Shown here in pieces: positions 7,427-16,657 of a stretch of 64,000 nucleotides of DNA. The DNA comes from an uncultured Sulfurimonas sp. (lineage in GTDB: Bacteria; Campylobacterota; Campylobacteria; Campylobacterales; Sulfurimonadaceae). Location of the stretch: assembly GCF_963662755.1 (NCBI RefSeq), contig NZ_OY759725.1:1253781-1317780 (forward strand). The letters run 5' to 3'. The first letter of the stretch is position 1, and the number at the start of each line of letters is the position of its first letter. The translations under genes and the position numbers were made by a program. Below the pieces are notes generated by a model. The model saw only the letters and a list, made by a program, of their open reading frames with translations, made no database searches and was not told the origin of the DNA.

Positions 7427-8447
7427 TAAAATTCCTATGATAATCTTTGACTAAACTCATCTCAATACGTGAAGTATCGATGGCATGACAACTACTGCAT
7501 CTATTAAAGGCAAAAGGATAAACCACCTTACAATTATCACAAACATATTCAAAACTAAGCGTTGCATTTACACTTTTGTCTAAGTTTATCAATACATCAA
7601 ATTCAAAAACAGAACTATTTTTCGCCATATCAATATCACCTCTAGCGGTGTATAGTTCCCTTAAATAGCCATTTTGCATAATTATATCTAAATTCAAATC
7701 TTTTTTATCTACCTGCCAAAGAATATCTGTTAGCATCTCACTCTTAGAACTATCAAAATTTTCCCAAGCAAGAGTTGGATTTACACGAAAAAGATATTCA
7801 AAAGTCATATAACTAAGTTTATGCTCTTTTTTGTAAGCATCTACAAGTCTGTTTAATCTCTCATTCATTGTGATTTTAGAGTCATTTAAAAGCGCAAGTA
7901 TTTTTAAATAAGCACTATCTCGCTGTATGTCTTTTTGCAACTCATCTAAAGGTTCTAAAACTTCAAGAGCCAAATCATACTCTCTCATGTGCTCATAAAC
8001 AAGAAGCAAATAGTGAAGTGCTTGTGGTGTTCTTGGATTATTTTGTAAGATTCTTAAAAATATCTCTTTTGCTCTTTCTAAAAATCCAGCTTTAAAATAA
8101 GTTCTACCCAAAAGAAAGAGTGTATCTCTGTAGTTTTCTTTATTTCCTACTTTTAAAAGCTCGTTGTATATCTCTATGCTCTTTTCGTAATCGCCATTTT
8201 TAAAGTAAGAGTGTGCAAGTAAAAGCCAAGACTTTTCAGACAGTTCACCTTTTGTTATAAGTATTTTCAATTCACTCTTAGACGGTAATGAACGAAACTG
8301 TCTAAGAAACTTATCTAAATGTCTATAATCTTCTTTTGTTCTAAATCTAGCCCACCAATAAGAAAAAAAAGCGATAATAAAAACAAGAACAAAAAATATA
8401 ATTATCCCAAAAAGAGGATCACGAAACTCTATAAAAAATGTATTCAT
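7401..8447 (-). CDS. LapB-like TPR membrane protein with C-terminal metal-binding knuckles
   Basis: The 348-residue protein begins with one membrane segment (about residues 10-30). A run of TPR helices follows from about 80 to 200, with clear Leu-Leu-Ala-His-Ser-Tyr-Phe-Lys-Asn-Gly-Asp-Tyr repeat units. It ends with a rubredoxin-like cysteine cluster, Cys-Asp-Asn-Cys and Cys-Ser-Ser-Cys about 12 residues apart. This order is that of LapB (YciM), which in Gram-negatives tunes lipopolysaccharide synthesis by controlling LpxC turnover. The match is architectural, so the function is probable rather than certain. It overlaps rnhA and lies three bases after the preceding hypothetical gene. Confidence 0.7.
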   Translation of the reverse strand: MNTFFIEFRDPLFGIIIFFVLVFIIAFFSYWWARFRTKEDYRHLDKFLRQFRSLPSKSELKILITKGELSEKSWLLLAHSYFKNGDYEKSIEIYNELLKVGNKENYRDTLFLLGRTYFKAGFLERAKEIFLRILQNNPRTPQALHYLLLVYEHMREYDLALEVLEPLDELQKDIQRDSAYLKILALLNDSKITMNERLNRLVDAYKKEHKLSYMTFEYLFRVNPTLAWENFDSSKSEMLTDILWQVDKKDLNLDIIMQNGYLRELYTARGDIDMAKNSSVFEFDVLINLDKSVNATLSFEYVCDNCKVVYPFAFNRCSSCHAIDTSRIEMSLVKDYHRNFSEENNSFQ

Positions 8448-8450
8448 TTA

Positions 8451-8918
8451 CTACTCATAAACTATGATGCCATAGTCATTTTTTAAATTATAAAAAGTAG
8501 AGTTTGCACTAAACTCTAAGTCCTTTATTTTACCAAGTTGTACAATAGAATTTTTACTTACTTTTATACCAAACTCTGTAAAAAACTTCTTTATATTTAC
8601 AAACTTTACATCTTCTACAAACTTATACTCAAACTCCTTATAAAGCTTCATTTTTTCATAAGAAAATATATGCTCATTTACATGAAGTCTATCAGAAGCG
8701 TACTTTATAGGTAGATGACCAGATAAGTCTGTCAATATATTTTCTATGTGTTCATGCTTTTTAGGAAGCGTATTTTTTTGTATAAAAACATATTTATTAT
8801 TTAATTTAATACTTGGAGTTTCATTCCAATATTTATAAGCTGGATTTGAAACTCCTAGTTTTGAAGAGACTTCTCTCCATAGCCAAAAAGAGTTAAGTTT
8901 ATTTGGTAGATGCGACAT
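8451..8918 (-). CDS. Hypothetical protein
   Basis: This 155-residue protein is not one I recognise. The frame is open to 9083, but the start at 8918 has a strong AGGAG site eight bases upstream. The longer version would run into the divergent gene that starts at 9013, so 8918 is the better start. The sequence is soluble-looking and basic, with a Trp-Leu-Trp-Arg-Glu-Val-Ser-Ser-Lys-Leu-Gly-Val-Ser segment near residue 15 that could be helical. No signal peptide or membrane segment is visible. It is the first gene of the minus-strand run leading into the TPR protein and rnhA. Confidence 0.7.
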   Translation of the reverse strand: MSHLPNKLNSFWLWREVSSKLGVSNPAYKYWNETPSIKLNNKYVFIQKNTLPKKHEHIENILTDLSGHLPIKYASDRLHVNEHIFSYEKMKLYKEFEYKFVEDVKFVNIKKFFTEFGIKVSKNSIVQLGKIKDLEFSANSTFYNLKNDYGIIVYE

Positions 8919-9012
8919 CTCTTTGGCTCCTAAATATTGATTTTTTCTATTATATAATTTTTTCTTAAATAGTTTTATTAAAGGATATAATTTTAATGCT
9001 ATAATAACCTTT

Positions 9013-9720
9013 ATGGATTTAACAATAATCGAAGAAGAAATTTTCAAATTTAACAAAGATTTTTTTTCTGAAATATCAACCACTACTCAAAGATGCCTAA
9101 ATTTTATAGAGCTCAATCACTTTCACATACCGAAAGAAAATTACACAATTGTTGGTGAATTTTTACATAGTACATTGAAAAATTTCAGGATATTAGACTC
9201 AACATTTATGAGCTCAACCCTTAAAAAAATCGACTTAGATGTTATGAATCTAAAAGCTTTGCATAACAAAACATTATCAAACTCAAAAGATATAAAACAT
9301 ATTTTTGAATCAGAGTTTATAGCCTCATCTCCTTCATTTACTCGTTTTGCAAAAGAGGTCTTAAAAGCTCAACAGATACAAAATCCATCAGATGAACAAA
9401 GAAAAAACAAAAAACATTTATTAGCAATGATGATAGAATTAAAAGATATTTACTACACTACATTTCTAGAAATTTTTAAAGAAGATCAAAAATATTTTTT
9501 AGAATCTTTGATGATAGTATTAAATTCAAAAACTTACTATTTTGATAAACTTTTATGGAAAGAAGCATCTGCATCTATCGCTCTTACAAAGCATTTTCAA
9601 GTGCTTAAAATAAAAAACAAACTAAACACAAAAGATTATCTACTATATACTACGGGTCTAATGCGTCCATACACAAAAGAGTACCAATACCTTCAATCAT
9701 GCCTAAGGATTTATAAATGA
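9013..9720 (+). CDS. Hypothetical helical protein upstream of a cyclic-nucleotide-binding protein
   Basis: The 235-residue product is almost entirely predicted helical and rich in Lys, Leu, Phe and Tyr, with no signal peptide or membrane segment. I do not recognise the family. Its stop overlaps the start of the following cyclic-nucleotide-binding gene by four bases (ATGA), so the two are translationally coupled and probably work together. The divergent hypothetical gene on the minus strand begins about 95 bases upstream, leaving a short shared promoter region. Confidence 0.75.
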   Translation: MDLTIIEEEIFKFNKDFFSEISTTTQRCLNFIELNHFHIPKENYTIVGEFLHSTLKNFRILDSTFMSSTLKKIDLDVMNLKALHNKTLSNSKDIKHIFESEFIASSPSFTRFAKEVLKAQQIQNPSDEQRKNKKHLLAMMIELKDIYYTTFLEIFKEDQKYFLESLMIVLNSKTYYFDKLLWKEASASIALTKHFQVLKIKNKLNTKDYLLYTTGLMRPYTKEYQYLQSCLRIYK

Positions 9721-10235
9721 GTGATTACTCTAATTACACAATAGAAGATGTAGAAAAATTTCTAGAGATAAATAGAGATGCACAAAATGAAGAGCATAGC
9801 AGAAGTCTTAGAAAACTACTAAGCGTACAAGATAAAATATCTATATTTAGAGGTATAGAACCTGATGAGCTAAAGGCTATTGTATATAATCTAAAGTTTG
9901 TAAAGTTCAAGTTCAAAGATTATGTAGTCGAACAAAATGACACTAAAGAAGAGATATTTTTTATCATAGATGGAGAGTGTCAGGTTTTTCACAACAGACA
10001 AAAAGTTGGAAAACTTAGAGCTGGAGAAATATTTGGAGAAGCCGGTGCAATATTTAAAACCCAAAGAAATGCAAGTGTAGTTTGCTCATCAAAAGAAGCT
10101 ACACTTCTTTCTTTTTGTGTTGATGAAAACAACATGGAATTTTGCGCACCAGCACTTGCGATACTCTACAAAAACTTAGCATCTGAGATAAACGCTAAGC
10201 TCGAAGAGATAAATTTTGAGTTTATTAAAAAATAG
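9717..10235 (+). CDS. Cyclic-nucleotide-binding domain protein without DNA-binding domain
   Basis: The 172-residue protein has a helical N-terminus and one CRP-type beta-roll domain from about residue 45 to 150. The binding cassette Phe-Gly-Glu-Ala-Gly followed by Gln-Arg-Asn-Ala-Ser-Val fits the phosphate-binding loop, where a Glu and an Arg contact the cyclic nucleotide. There is no C-terminal helix-turn-helix, so it is not a CRP/FNR regulator; it more likely acts as a ligand-sensing regulatory subunit. The natural partner is the upstream coupled hypothetical protein. The 3' end overlaps the convergent yeiH-type gene by 11 bases. Confidence 0.8.
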   Translation: MSDYSNYTIEDVEKFLEINRDAQNEEHSRSLRKLLSVQDKISIFRGIEPDELKAIVYNLKFVKFKFKDYVVEQNDTKEEIFFIIDGECQVFHNRQKVGKLRAGEIFGEAGAIFKTQRNASVVCSSKEATLLSFCVDENNMEFCAPALAILYKNLASEINAKLEEINFEFIKK

Positions 10236-11289
10236 CAGTTATAACTTTAGTAACAATAAATCCACCAATAACTAACCAAACAAACATAGCACCAGCCGTA
10301 TAAAGTGGTGCTAATCCTAATCCTTTAAATTTTGCAAAAATAGTCCCCATACCAAGAGCAGTCATAGCCATTGTCAGCAAGAAAGTATCTATCTCGTTTA
10401 TAATATCTACTATATTTTGAGGTACAAGTCCAAGTGAATTAAATCCTGCCATACCTATAAAATAAACTGCAAACCATGGAATTACAAGTTTTACACCCTC
10501 TGTAGTCCCTCCACTTTTTTTAGCTTGCATTGAGAGGTAAATCCCAAGAACAATAAGCATAGGAGCTATCATAATAACTCTTGTCATCTTAACAATAACA
10601 GCCGAGTTTGCCATCTCAGTAGGAGCACCAACTACAGATGCAGGAACTGCTACAACTTGAGCAACTTCATGAATAGTTCCTCCTACATAGATACCAAATT
10701 CTTGAGGTGTCATATGTAAAAATCCACTTGATGGTTCTATGATGGATGCATAAAGAACTGGATACAAAAACATTGATATAGTTCCAAAAAGAACAACCAT
10801 AGAGACAGCTATTGCTGTTTTGTGTCCTTCTGCTTTTAAAACAGGCTCAGTTGCTAAAACCGCAGCCGCACCACAAACAGCAGCTCCACTAGCTGTTAGC
10901 ATCGCTGTATCTTTTTCCATCTTAAATATCTTATATCCAAGATATGAGCCTAAAATAAATGTCGTACTAAGCATTATCAGAGAAACCATAAAGCCACTCA
11001 TACCAACATCCGCAATCTGCTGAAATGTTATACGAAAACCATAAAAAACTATAGCAAAACGAAGTATCTTTTTACCAGAAAAAGTTATACCTGTTCCCCA
11101 CTCACTTGGAACATTATTATGCAGTGTATTTGCATAAAAAATTCCCATAACTATACCTATAACAAGAGGAGAAATCCCCAATGCTTTTACGGCAGAAATG
11201 TCTGCAATCATAGTTGCTGCTGCAGCGAAAATAGCAACAAATATGATTCCAGAGATAGTGCCTTTTCTATTCTCTTTTGTAAACGCCAT
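10225..11289 (-). CDS. YeiH/UPF0324 family membrane protein
   Basis: The 354-residue protein has about ten hydrophobic membrane segments and the family hallmarks Gly-Ala-Ala-Val-Cys-Gly-Ala-Ala-Ala-Val near residue 140 and Gly-Gly-Thr-Ile-His-Glu-Val-Ala-Gln-Val near 205. The YeiH family (UPF0324) is annotated as putative sulfate exporters, but the substrate is poorly established. In a sulfur oxidiser a sulfur-anion role is plausible, yet this gene stands alone on its strand between unrelated genes. Its cytoplasmic start has a Lys/Arg-rich segment before the first helix. Confidence 0.85.
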   Translation of the reverse strand: MAFTKENRKGTISGIIFVAIFAAAATMIADISAVKALGISPLVIGIVMGIFYANTLHNNVPSEWGTGITFSGKKILRFAIVFYGFRITFQQIADVGMSGFMVSLIMLSTTFILGSYLGYKIFKMEKDTAMLTASGAAVCGAAAVLATEPVLKAEGHKTAIAVSMVVLFGTISMFLYPVLYASIIEPSSGFLHMTPQEFGIYVGGTIHEVAQVVAVPASVVGAPTEMANSAVIVKMTRVIMIAPMLIVLGIYLSMQAKKSGGTTEGVKLVIPWFAVYFIGMAGFNSLGLVPQNIVDIINEIDTFLLTMAMTALGMGTIFAKFKGLGLAPLYTAGAMFVWLVIGGFIVTKVITAIF

Positions 11290-11348
11290 ATAAATCCTTA
11301 TATTGAATTTTAAAGATAAAATTATAGCTAAAACTTATTTGTATTTAT

Positions 11349-14300
11349 TTATTTTACAATTACTTCTAACTTTGTTTTAACCCAGTTTTCTTTATCTTTT
11401 TGAACATTTTGTGCACTTTGAACTACTACTCTTTTAATAGCTATATTTTTAAAATCTACCAAATACTCTTTTAAAAGAGAGGCTCTTTGATTTGCTAAGG
11501 CTTGTAACTCTTCTTGTGATACTACTTGCATCTGTGTTGTTTGTCTTAGAAGCTCTTTTTGATAAGCTATCTCTAGTGCTTCATCTTTATGCGTTTTACT
11601 TAGTTTTTTTCTTATCTCACTAAGTTTTTTTGTAGATGCTAAGTTTTTATATACATCTTCTAAGAGTTCAATACTCATAGAATTTTGTTGTTGTGCTTTA
11701 TTTTTAATACCACTTTTTTTCATAACCATAAGGATTAATTTTTCTTGTTTTAGTATCCATCCATCTTGTGTATTATCATATTGTGGAGTGATTTTTAGAG
11801 TTATTTTTGGTCTTTTTAGGAGTAGTTTTGTGATATTGTCAAGTTTCTCTTTTTCAGGAGGTAAAATCACACTAGAACCAGCTTCAAACTCTACAAACTC
11901 TAGTTTTTCACCATCAAGTCCCATCATAGAACCTAAAAATTTAAATGGAGATGCTACAGCTTTTACTATCAAATTTGCAAAGGTTTTAAATACTAAAGCA
12001 CCGTACTTAAAGTCGGGAGCATCTACATTTCCCTCAACGGGCATATTTATATCTATTATGCCATCAGCATCTTCTAAAAGAGCTATGGCAAAACCAAGAG
12101 GTAGTGATGTTATATTTTCATCTTTTATCTCATCCCCAAGCTCTATTTGTTTTACAATAATAGAGTTTTTTCCTAACATTTGAGAGTTTAATATCTCATA
12201 ACCAAGATCTAAAAAAAGCTTTCCTTTTGCTATCTTGTAACCTGCAAAATTAGCACTGTAACCACTCATTGAATTTAAATCTAAATTTCTAAAATTAAAA
12301 TCCAAATCTGTGTAAAGTTTAGGATCTGAGCTATCAATAGAACCCAAAAGTTTAGTAGAACCATACTTGTCTATCTCGCCAGCAATATCTATATAACTAA
12401 TTTGAGAATCTTCATTTGATACGGAGTAAACAGCGCCATTTAAATCATGGATATCAGTTTTAAAATCAAGAGGAAGAGAATAATCAGCAAATTTTGCACT
12501 ACCAGATGCAACATTTATTTTCATAATTTTAAATGGAAACTTTGAGTTGTTGGCATCTACACTTTTACTAGTTTTAGCATCTTTTGACTCTACTTTTTTT
12601 GATTTAGAAAGAGTAGATAGATTCATGCTTTTATTTTTATTTACAATAGCATTTACATAAAAGCCATCTATATTTAGCTCATTCACAAAAGCTCTATCTG
12701 GCGACATTTCATAGTCAAAATCTTTTAAAGACATATTGTTAAAAGAGATAAGTGTTGAGTTGTCCCTAGAATCATTTAGAAAAAATTCTTTTACATCCAA
12801 GTTGCCATTGAGTTTTAAATCAGACGTTTTATCGCTTTTTGCATACTCTACTTTAGTTTTTAGATCTATATATCCATCATTTAATTTAAGATGCAAATCC
12901 TTTTCTATGTATGGACTAAACTCTTTTAAAGAGATTTTCTTAAGATTAAAATCACTTTTGTTTTTTAGCGGAGTATGTCTTAGTTTTCCTTTTGATTTAG
13001 CATAGCCTTTTGAGTTAAGCCTCGCAGATACGTCATAGTTGAGCCAACTATTTTCTTTTGAATCAATATTATAAGCGTTAAAGTTTATTCTATCTACTCT
13101 TGTATTTAGAGATGGGTTTAGAGTTTTATCCTTAAAGTTTAACTTTGCAGATGCTAGTGCAAAATGCTTTAGCTTAACTCTATATTGAGGCTCTTTTTTG
13201 TTTTCTTTAGACTTTAAATCTTCACTACTTTTGGATTTTTTTACAACTATTAAATTGTCTATATTTAACTTAGCATCTTTTTCCATCGCAGTATTTATAT
13301 TTAATTTTGTAAGTGTTGATTTTTCTATATCTATAGATTTATCTTTGGTACTAAGTGTAAGATTATTTATATCAAAATCTTTAAAATCCAACAATCTCTC
13401 GTTTGTGCTTCTCTTATAAAGAGCAAATTTTGAGAGATTAAAATTTGCATCTTTGAGCTTTAGAGCAAACTCGTCATTTTCACCTAAAACACTTATGTTT
13501 GCATCAAAACCAATATTAGCGCTGTGAAGTTTTACATCATAAACACTAAGTGCATCCCTAGCTACCTCATCTATATATGGGCGGAATTTAACTACATCAA
13601 ATCCACTACATTTTACATAAGTTTTAGCATCTACAATTTTATGATTAACATCTCCATTTGAAGTACAAACAAACTCTTCATTTGCTCTTAACTTCATCTC
13701 GTAGCTAAAAGGCTCTTTAGCATCTAAGCTTAAATTTTTTACATATAAATCAAAGTCATTTAGTTTTGTTGTAACATTTGGTTTAACGCCCTCATCTATA
13801 AAGTCTACCTTTATATTTTCTAAGGCAATATCATCAACTAAAACACTCCACGCTTTAGTCTCTTTTTTGACTTCTACCTCATTAGTAGAGTCAGTTTGAG
13901 AAAAATTTGTTTTTATATACTCTAACCAGTCAAGATTTTTTGCACTATCTCTTTTTACTTTTAGATGCAAAGATTCTAAAGCTATATTTTTAATATGGAC
14001 ATCTTGAAGCATAGGTTTTAAACTAACTCCACTCACAAAAAAATTCTCAAGATTTAAAACATCTTTATGTTTATTTTTTGGTTTTACTCTTAAATTATCT
14101 ACATATATACTTGCATTATCTATGCTTGTAGAGTTTAAATCGGCAAGATTAAGAGAGTAGTTTGCATTAAAAGCAAGCTTTCCATCTGCAACTTCAAGAT
14201 TAAGTCCATCTTGAACATACTTCCACTGTGTATAAAGTTTACTGGCTTCAAAACATACACTACCATTTATAGCAAATGGTTTAAGTCCTACTATATTGCT

Positions 14301-14915
14301 CTTTAAGTCAAAAAAACCACCATCTCCAAGAGCAGTATAAAATCTAAGTGTAGCATCGCTTGAACTAAAGTCTTTTGTGTCTATATTTCTTAACTCAAAA
14401 CCTATACGTTTAAATGAAAATTCAAATGGTGTTGTATTTGTATAGTCTTCATAATTTAAGCCTCCATTTACTATAGCCACTCTGCTCAATATCACTCTTG
14501 GCATCTCAAAATCTGAACTGCTCTCTTGTTTTATAACTTCATCTTTTTGTTTAACTATAGATGCAAAATTTATAGATTTGTCTTTATTATAAATAAGTGT
14601 TATTTTAGGATTTTGAAGGATTATATCTTTAACATTTACAGTAGCTTGTAAAAGTGAGTAAGCTTCTAAGTTTACAACTATTGACTCTAAGGATGCTAGA
14701 TGCTTATCGTTTATATCTTTGAGTTGAATATCATTTATTTTTAAACTAAATATAAAAGGATTAAAAAAAATACTATCTATAAAAAGTGTTGCATTTGTCT
14801 CTTTTTTAGTTAGTTCAATAAGCTGTGATTTTAAAACTAAAGGAAGAACAACAAAACCCAAAAGTGAGTAAAACAAAAGAAAGTACAACAGTGTCTTTTG
14901 AATTTTTTTAAACAT
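11349..14915 (-). CDS. DUF748/AsmA-like inter-membrane protein
   Basis: The 1188-residue protein has one N-terminal membrane segment (about residues 8-30) and then a very long stretch of repeating beta segments typical of AsmA-like proteins of the DUF748 type. Such proteins span the periplasm and are implicated in lipid movement or outer-membrane maintenance; the precise role here is unknown. The C-terminal 200 residues are helical and Lys-rich and include a possible OmpA-like stretch (Leu-Leu-Lys-Arg-Pro-Lys-Ile-Thr-Leu-Lys-Ile). Its ribosome binding site GGAG at about 14921-14924 lies inside an inverted repeat (TAGACTC at 14917-14923, GAGTCTA at 14942-14948). Confidence 0.8.
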   Translation of the reverse strand: MFKKIQKTLLYFLLFYSLLGFVVLPLVLKSQLIELTKKETNATLFIDSIFFNPFIFSLKINDIQLKDINDKHLASLESIVVNLEAYSLLQATVNVKDIILQNPKITLIYNKDKSINFASIVKQKDEVIKQESSSDFEMPRVILSRVAIVNGGLNYEDYTNTTPFEFSFKRIGFELRNIDTKDFSSSDATLRFYTALGDGGFFDLKSNIVGLKPFAINGSVCFEASKLYTQWKYVQDGLNLEVADGKLAFNANYSLNLADLNSTSIDNASIYVDNLRVKPKNKHKDVLNLENFFVSGVSLKPMLQDVHIKNIALESLHLKVKRDSAKNLDWLEYIKTNFSQTDSTNEVEVKKETKAWSVLVDDIALENIKVDFIDEGVKPNVTTKLNDFDLYVKNLSLDAKEPFSYEMKLRANEEFVCTSNGDVNHKIVDAKTYVKCSGFDVVKFRPYIDEVARDALSVYDVKLHSANIGFDANISVLGENDEFALKLKDANFNLSKFALYKRSTNERLLDFKDFDINNLTLSTKDKSIDIEKSTLTKLNINTAMEKDAKLNIDNLIVVKKSKSSEDLKSKENKKEPQYRVKLKHFALASAKLNFKDKTLNPSLNTRVDRINFNAYNIDSKENSWLNYDVSARLNSKGYAKSKGKLRHTPLKNKSDFNLKKISLKEFSPYIEKDLHLKLNDGYIDLKTKVEYAKSDKTSDLKLNGNLDVKEFFLNDSRDNSTLISFNNMSLKDFDYEMSPDRAFVNELNIDGFYVNAIVNKNKSMNLSTLSKSKKVESKDAKTSKSVDANNSKFPFKIMKINVASGSAKFADYSLPLDFKTDIHDLNGAVYSVSNEDSQISYIDIAGEIDKYGSTKLLGSIDSSDPKLYTDLDFNFRNLDLNSMSGYSANFAGYKIAKGKLFLDLGYEILNSQMLGKNSIIVKQIELGDEIKDENITSLPLGFAIALLEDADGIIDINMPVEGNVDAPDFKYGALVFKTFANLIVKAVASPFKFLGSMMGLDGEKLEFVEFEAGSSVILPPEKEKLDNITKLLLKRPKITLKITPQYDNTQDGWILKQEKLILMVMKKSGIKNKAQQQNSMSIELLEDVYKNLASTKKLSEIRKKLSKTHKDEALEIAYQKELLRQTTQMQVVSQEELQALANQRASLLKEYLVDFKNIAIKRVVVQSAQNVQKDKENWVKTKLEVIVK

Positions 14916-14971
14916 ATAGACTCCAAAAAATTACCTTTTTAGAGTCTATCATGTTAGAGTTTAAACATCAA

Positions 14972-16405
14972 TTATTTTTTATCTTTGATGATATCAGCTC
15001 TAGGAAAAATAAAAGTAGATTTTCTAAAGACTACTATTTTATCTTCATGCCCAATAGCATATGCACGTATGGTTATAGGTAAAACTGTATCTTTTCTAGC
15101 ATCATCAACTAGCATCTCTGTAGTTCTAAGAACTACTATCTTTTTCTTTTTCATTCCAGGAACTGCTGTAAAAGCTTTGCTAGGCTTAGCAATAGTAATT
15201 TTACCTTCCATCCCTTTTGGAGGAATAACTTCAAAGAAAAATTTCATCTTTTTACTTTGAGTATTTTGAAGCAAAAATTCATAAGCATTATCAACTACAA
15301 ACTTATCATCTGATAAGTGTTTAACAGAGTAAAGACGAGTCTCTTTATTGATATTTAAAAGCATATGCTCTTTTGTGCTTCCCATCATCGCTAAAATAAC
15401 CATCAAACCAACAAGCAAACCTATATAAGCCAAAATTTTCCCACGGAAAAATTTTGTTTTACCTTTTTGATCTACTATTTCGTAGTCACTAGACCAAGTA
15501 ACAAGTGATGGTTTTCCAAGCTTACCCATAACTGTTGTACAAGCATCTACACACTCCAAACAGTTTATACACTCTAGTTGAAGACCCTTACGAATATCAA
15601 TATGAGTAGGACAAACGGTCACACAACTCTCACAAGCTGTACACTCCGCATGAGGTTCATTTACTTGAATATCTTTTTGTTTTGTAAATTGTTTTTCTTT
15701 ATTTTCATCATAGATGTTTCCACCTCTATGCATATCATAGAGTGCCATAACAGTGTGTTCATCATATAAAACAGATTGAACTCTTGAATATGGACATACA
15801 TATACACAAAAATTTTCTTTTAAAAATACTATATCATATATAAGAAAAACTGCTATTCCAATAACTGTACCAAAAAGAGTCCAGTGATTATTAAAGTCAT
15901 TTAGATAAGCGAAAAAATCTTCAGGAGGAACAAAGTACCACATAAAGTTTGCTCCAGCTATAAGAGAAAGAATAGTCCATATCAAAATAGCTACAGCTTT
16001 TTTAACCTTATTTTCTGTTTTGCTCATATCTGGGTCTTGTTGTTTGTTTTTTATACGTTTTCTAAGACCAAGTAGCTTTGTTTCTATCAAGTCTCTATAT
16101 ATAACTCGAAAAACAGTTTGCGGACAAACCCAACCACAAAAAACACGACCACCCATTACGGTCATACCAAAGATTCCTAAAAACATTAGCATTAGTAAAA
16201 ATGGCATCAGATATAACTCTTGCATATCAAACTGAATAAATGCAAGATGCAACTTTAACTTATCAAAACTAAGTAGAAAAAAGTGATTTCCATCTACTGT
16301 TATCCAAGGTAAAACTAAAGATATTAGAGTTATTACTATATAAAAATAATAGCGTTTAATTCTCCATGGTGTCGGTATTGTAATACCTGAATTTTCTTTA
16401 CTCAT
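14972..16405 (-). CDS. ccoG: Cytochrome oxidase accessory protein CcoG (FixG/RdxA)
   Basis: CcoG is a membrane iron-sulfur protein that helps deliver copper to cbb3-type cytochrome oxidase, the main oxidase of microaerophilic Campylobacterota. The 477-residue protein has about five membrane segments. It has a Cys-Gly-Trp-Val-Cys-Pro motif near residue 90 and two 4Fe-4S clusters around residues 254-292, from Cys-Thr-Ala-Cys-Glu-Ser-Cys and Cys-Ile-Asn-Cys-Leu-Glu-Cys. A C-terminal Ig-like periplasmic domain completes the family layout. No cbb3 oxidase genes are in this window, so it is detached from the usual ccoNOPQ cluster. Confidence 0.93.
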   Translation of the reverse strand: MSKENSGITIPTPWRIKRYYFYIVITLISLVLPWITVDGNHFFLLSFDKLKLHLAFIQFDMQELYLMPFLLMLMFLGIFGMTVMGGRVFCGWVCPQTVFRVIYRDLIETKLLGLRKRIKNKQQDPDMSKTENKVKKAVAILIWTILSLIAGANFMWYFVPPEDFFAYLNDFNNHWTLFGTVIGIAVFLIYDIVFLKENFCVYVCPYSRVQSVLYDEHTVMALYDMHRGGNIYDENKEKQFTKQKDIQVNEPHAECTACESCVTVCPTHIDIRKGLQLECINCLECVDACTTVMGKLGKPSLVTWSSDYEIVDQKGKTKFFRGKILAYIGLLVGLMVILAMMGSTKEHMLLNINKETRLYSVKHLSDDKFVVDNAYEFLLQNTQSKKMKFFFEVIPPKGMEGKITIAKPSKAFTAVPGMKKKKIVVLRTTEMLVDDARKDTVLPITIRAYAIGHEDKIVVFRKSTFIFPRADIIKDKK

Positions 16406-16657
16406 CTAAACTCCTGTAAAAAATTACTCAAATTTGTCACGATTTTGTCAAATTATATCAAATAATAGTTGAGTTTTAAATTAGTTATTAATTATAACTA
16501 TTATAATAATATCAAATGTAGAAAAAAGTAAGCCTTTTCTACAATAAAAAAAAGTAATTCTTAGTCATTTATTTAACAAATAAACAAAAAGCCCTTTTTA
16601 TGCTCAGATTTGATAAAATCACTCTTCATATTCTAACAACAAAAGATTTTTATTATC

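Noticed and set aside
8919..9083. N-terminal extension of the hypothetical gene ending at 8451
   Set aside because: It would overlap the divergent gene at 9013, and the ATG at 8918 has a much better ribosome site (AGGAG).
11788..13419. Plus-strand open frames antisense to the DUF748 gene
   Set aside because: They are shadows of the 1188-residue minus-strand gene and lack ribosome sites; the minus-strand product has a full domain pattern.
16406..16657. Cobalamin or SAM riboswitch upstream of metH
   Set aside because: The 252 bases are AT-rich with only a small AAAAAGCCC-type hairpin; no B12 box or SAM-box core is visible.
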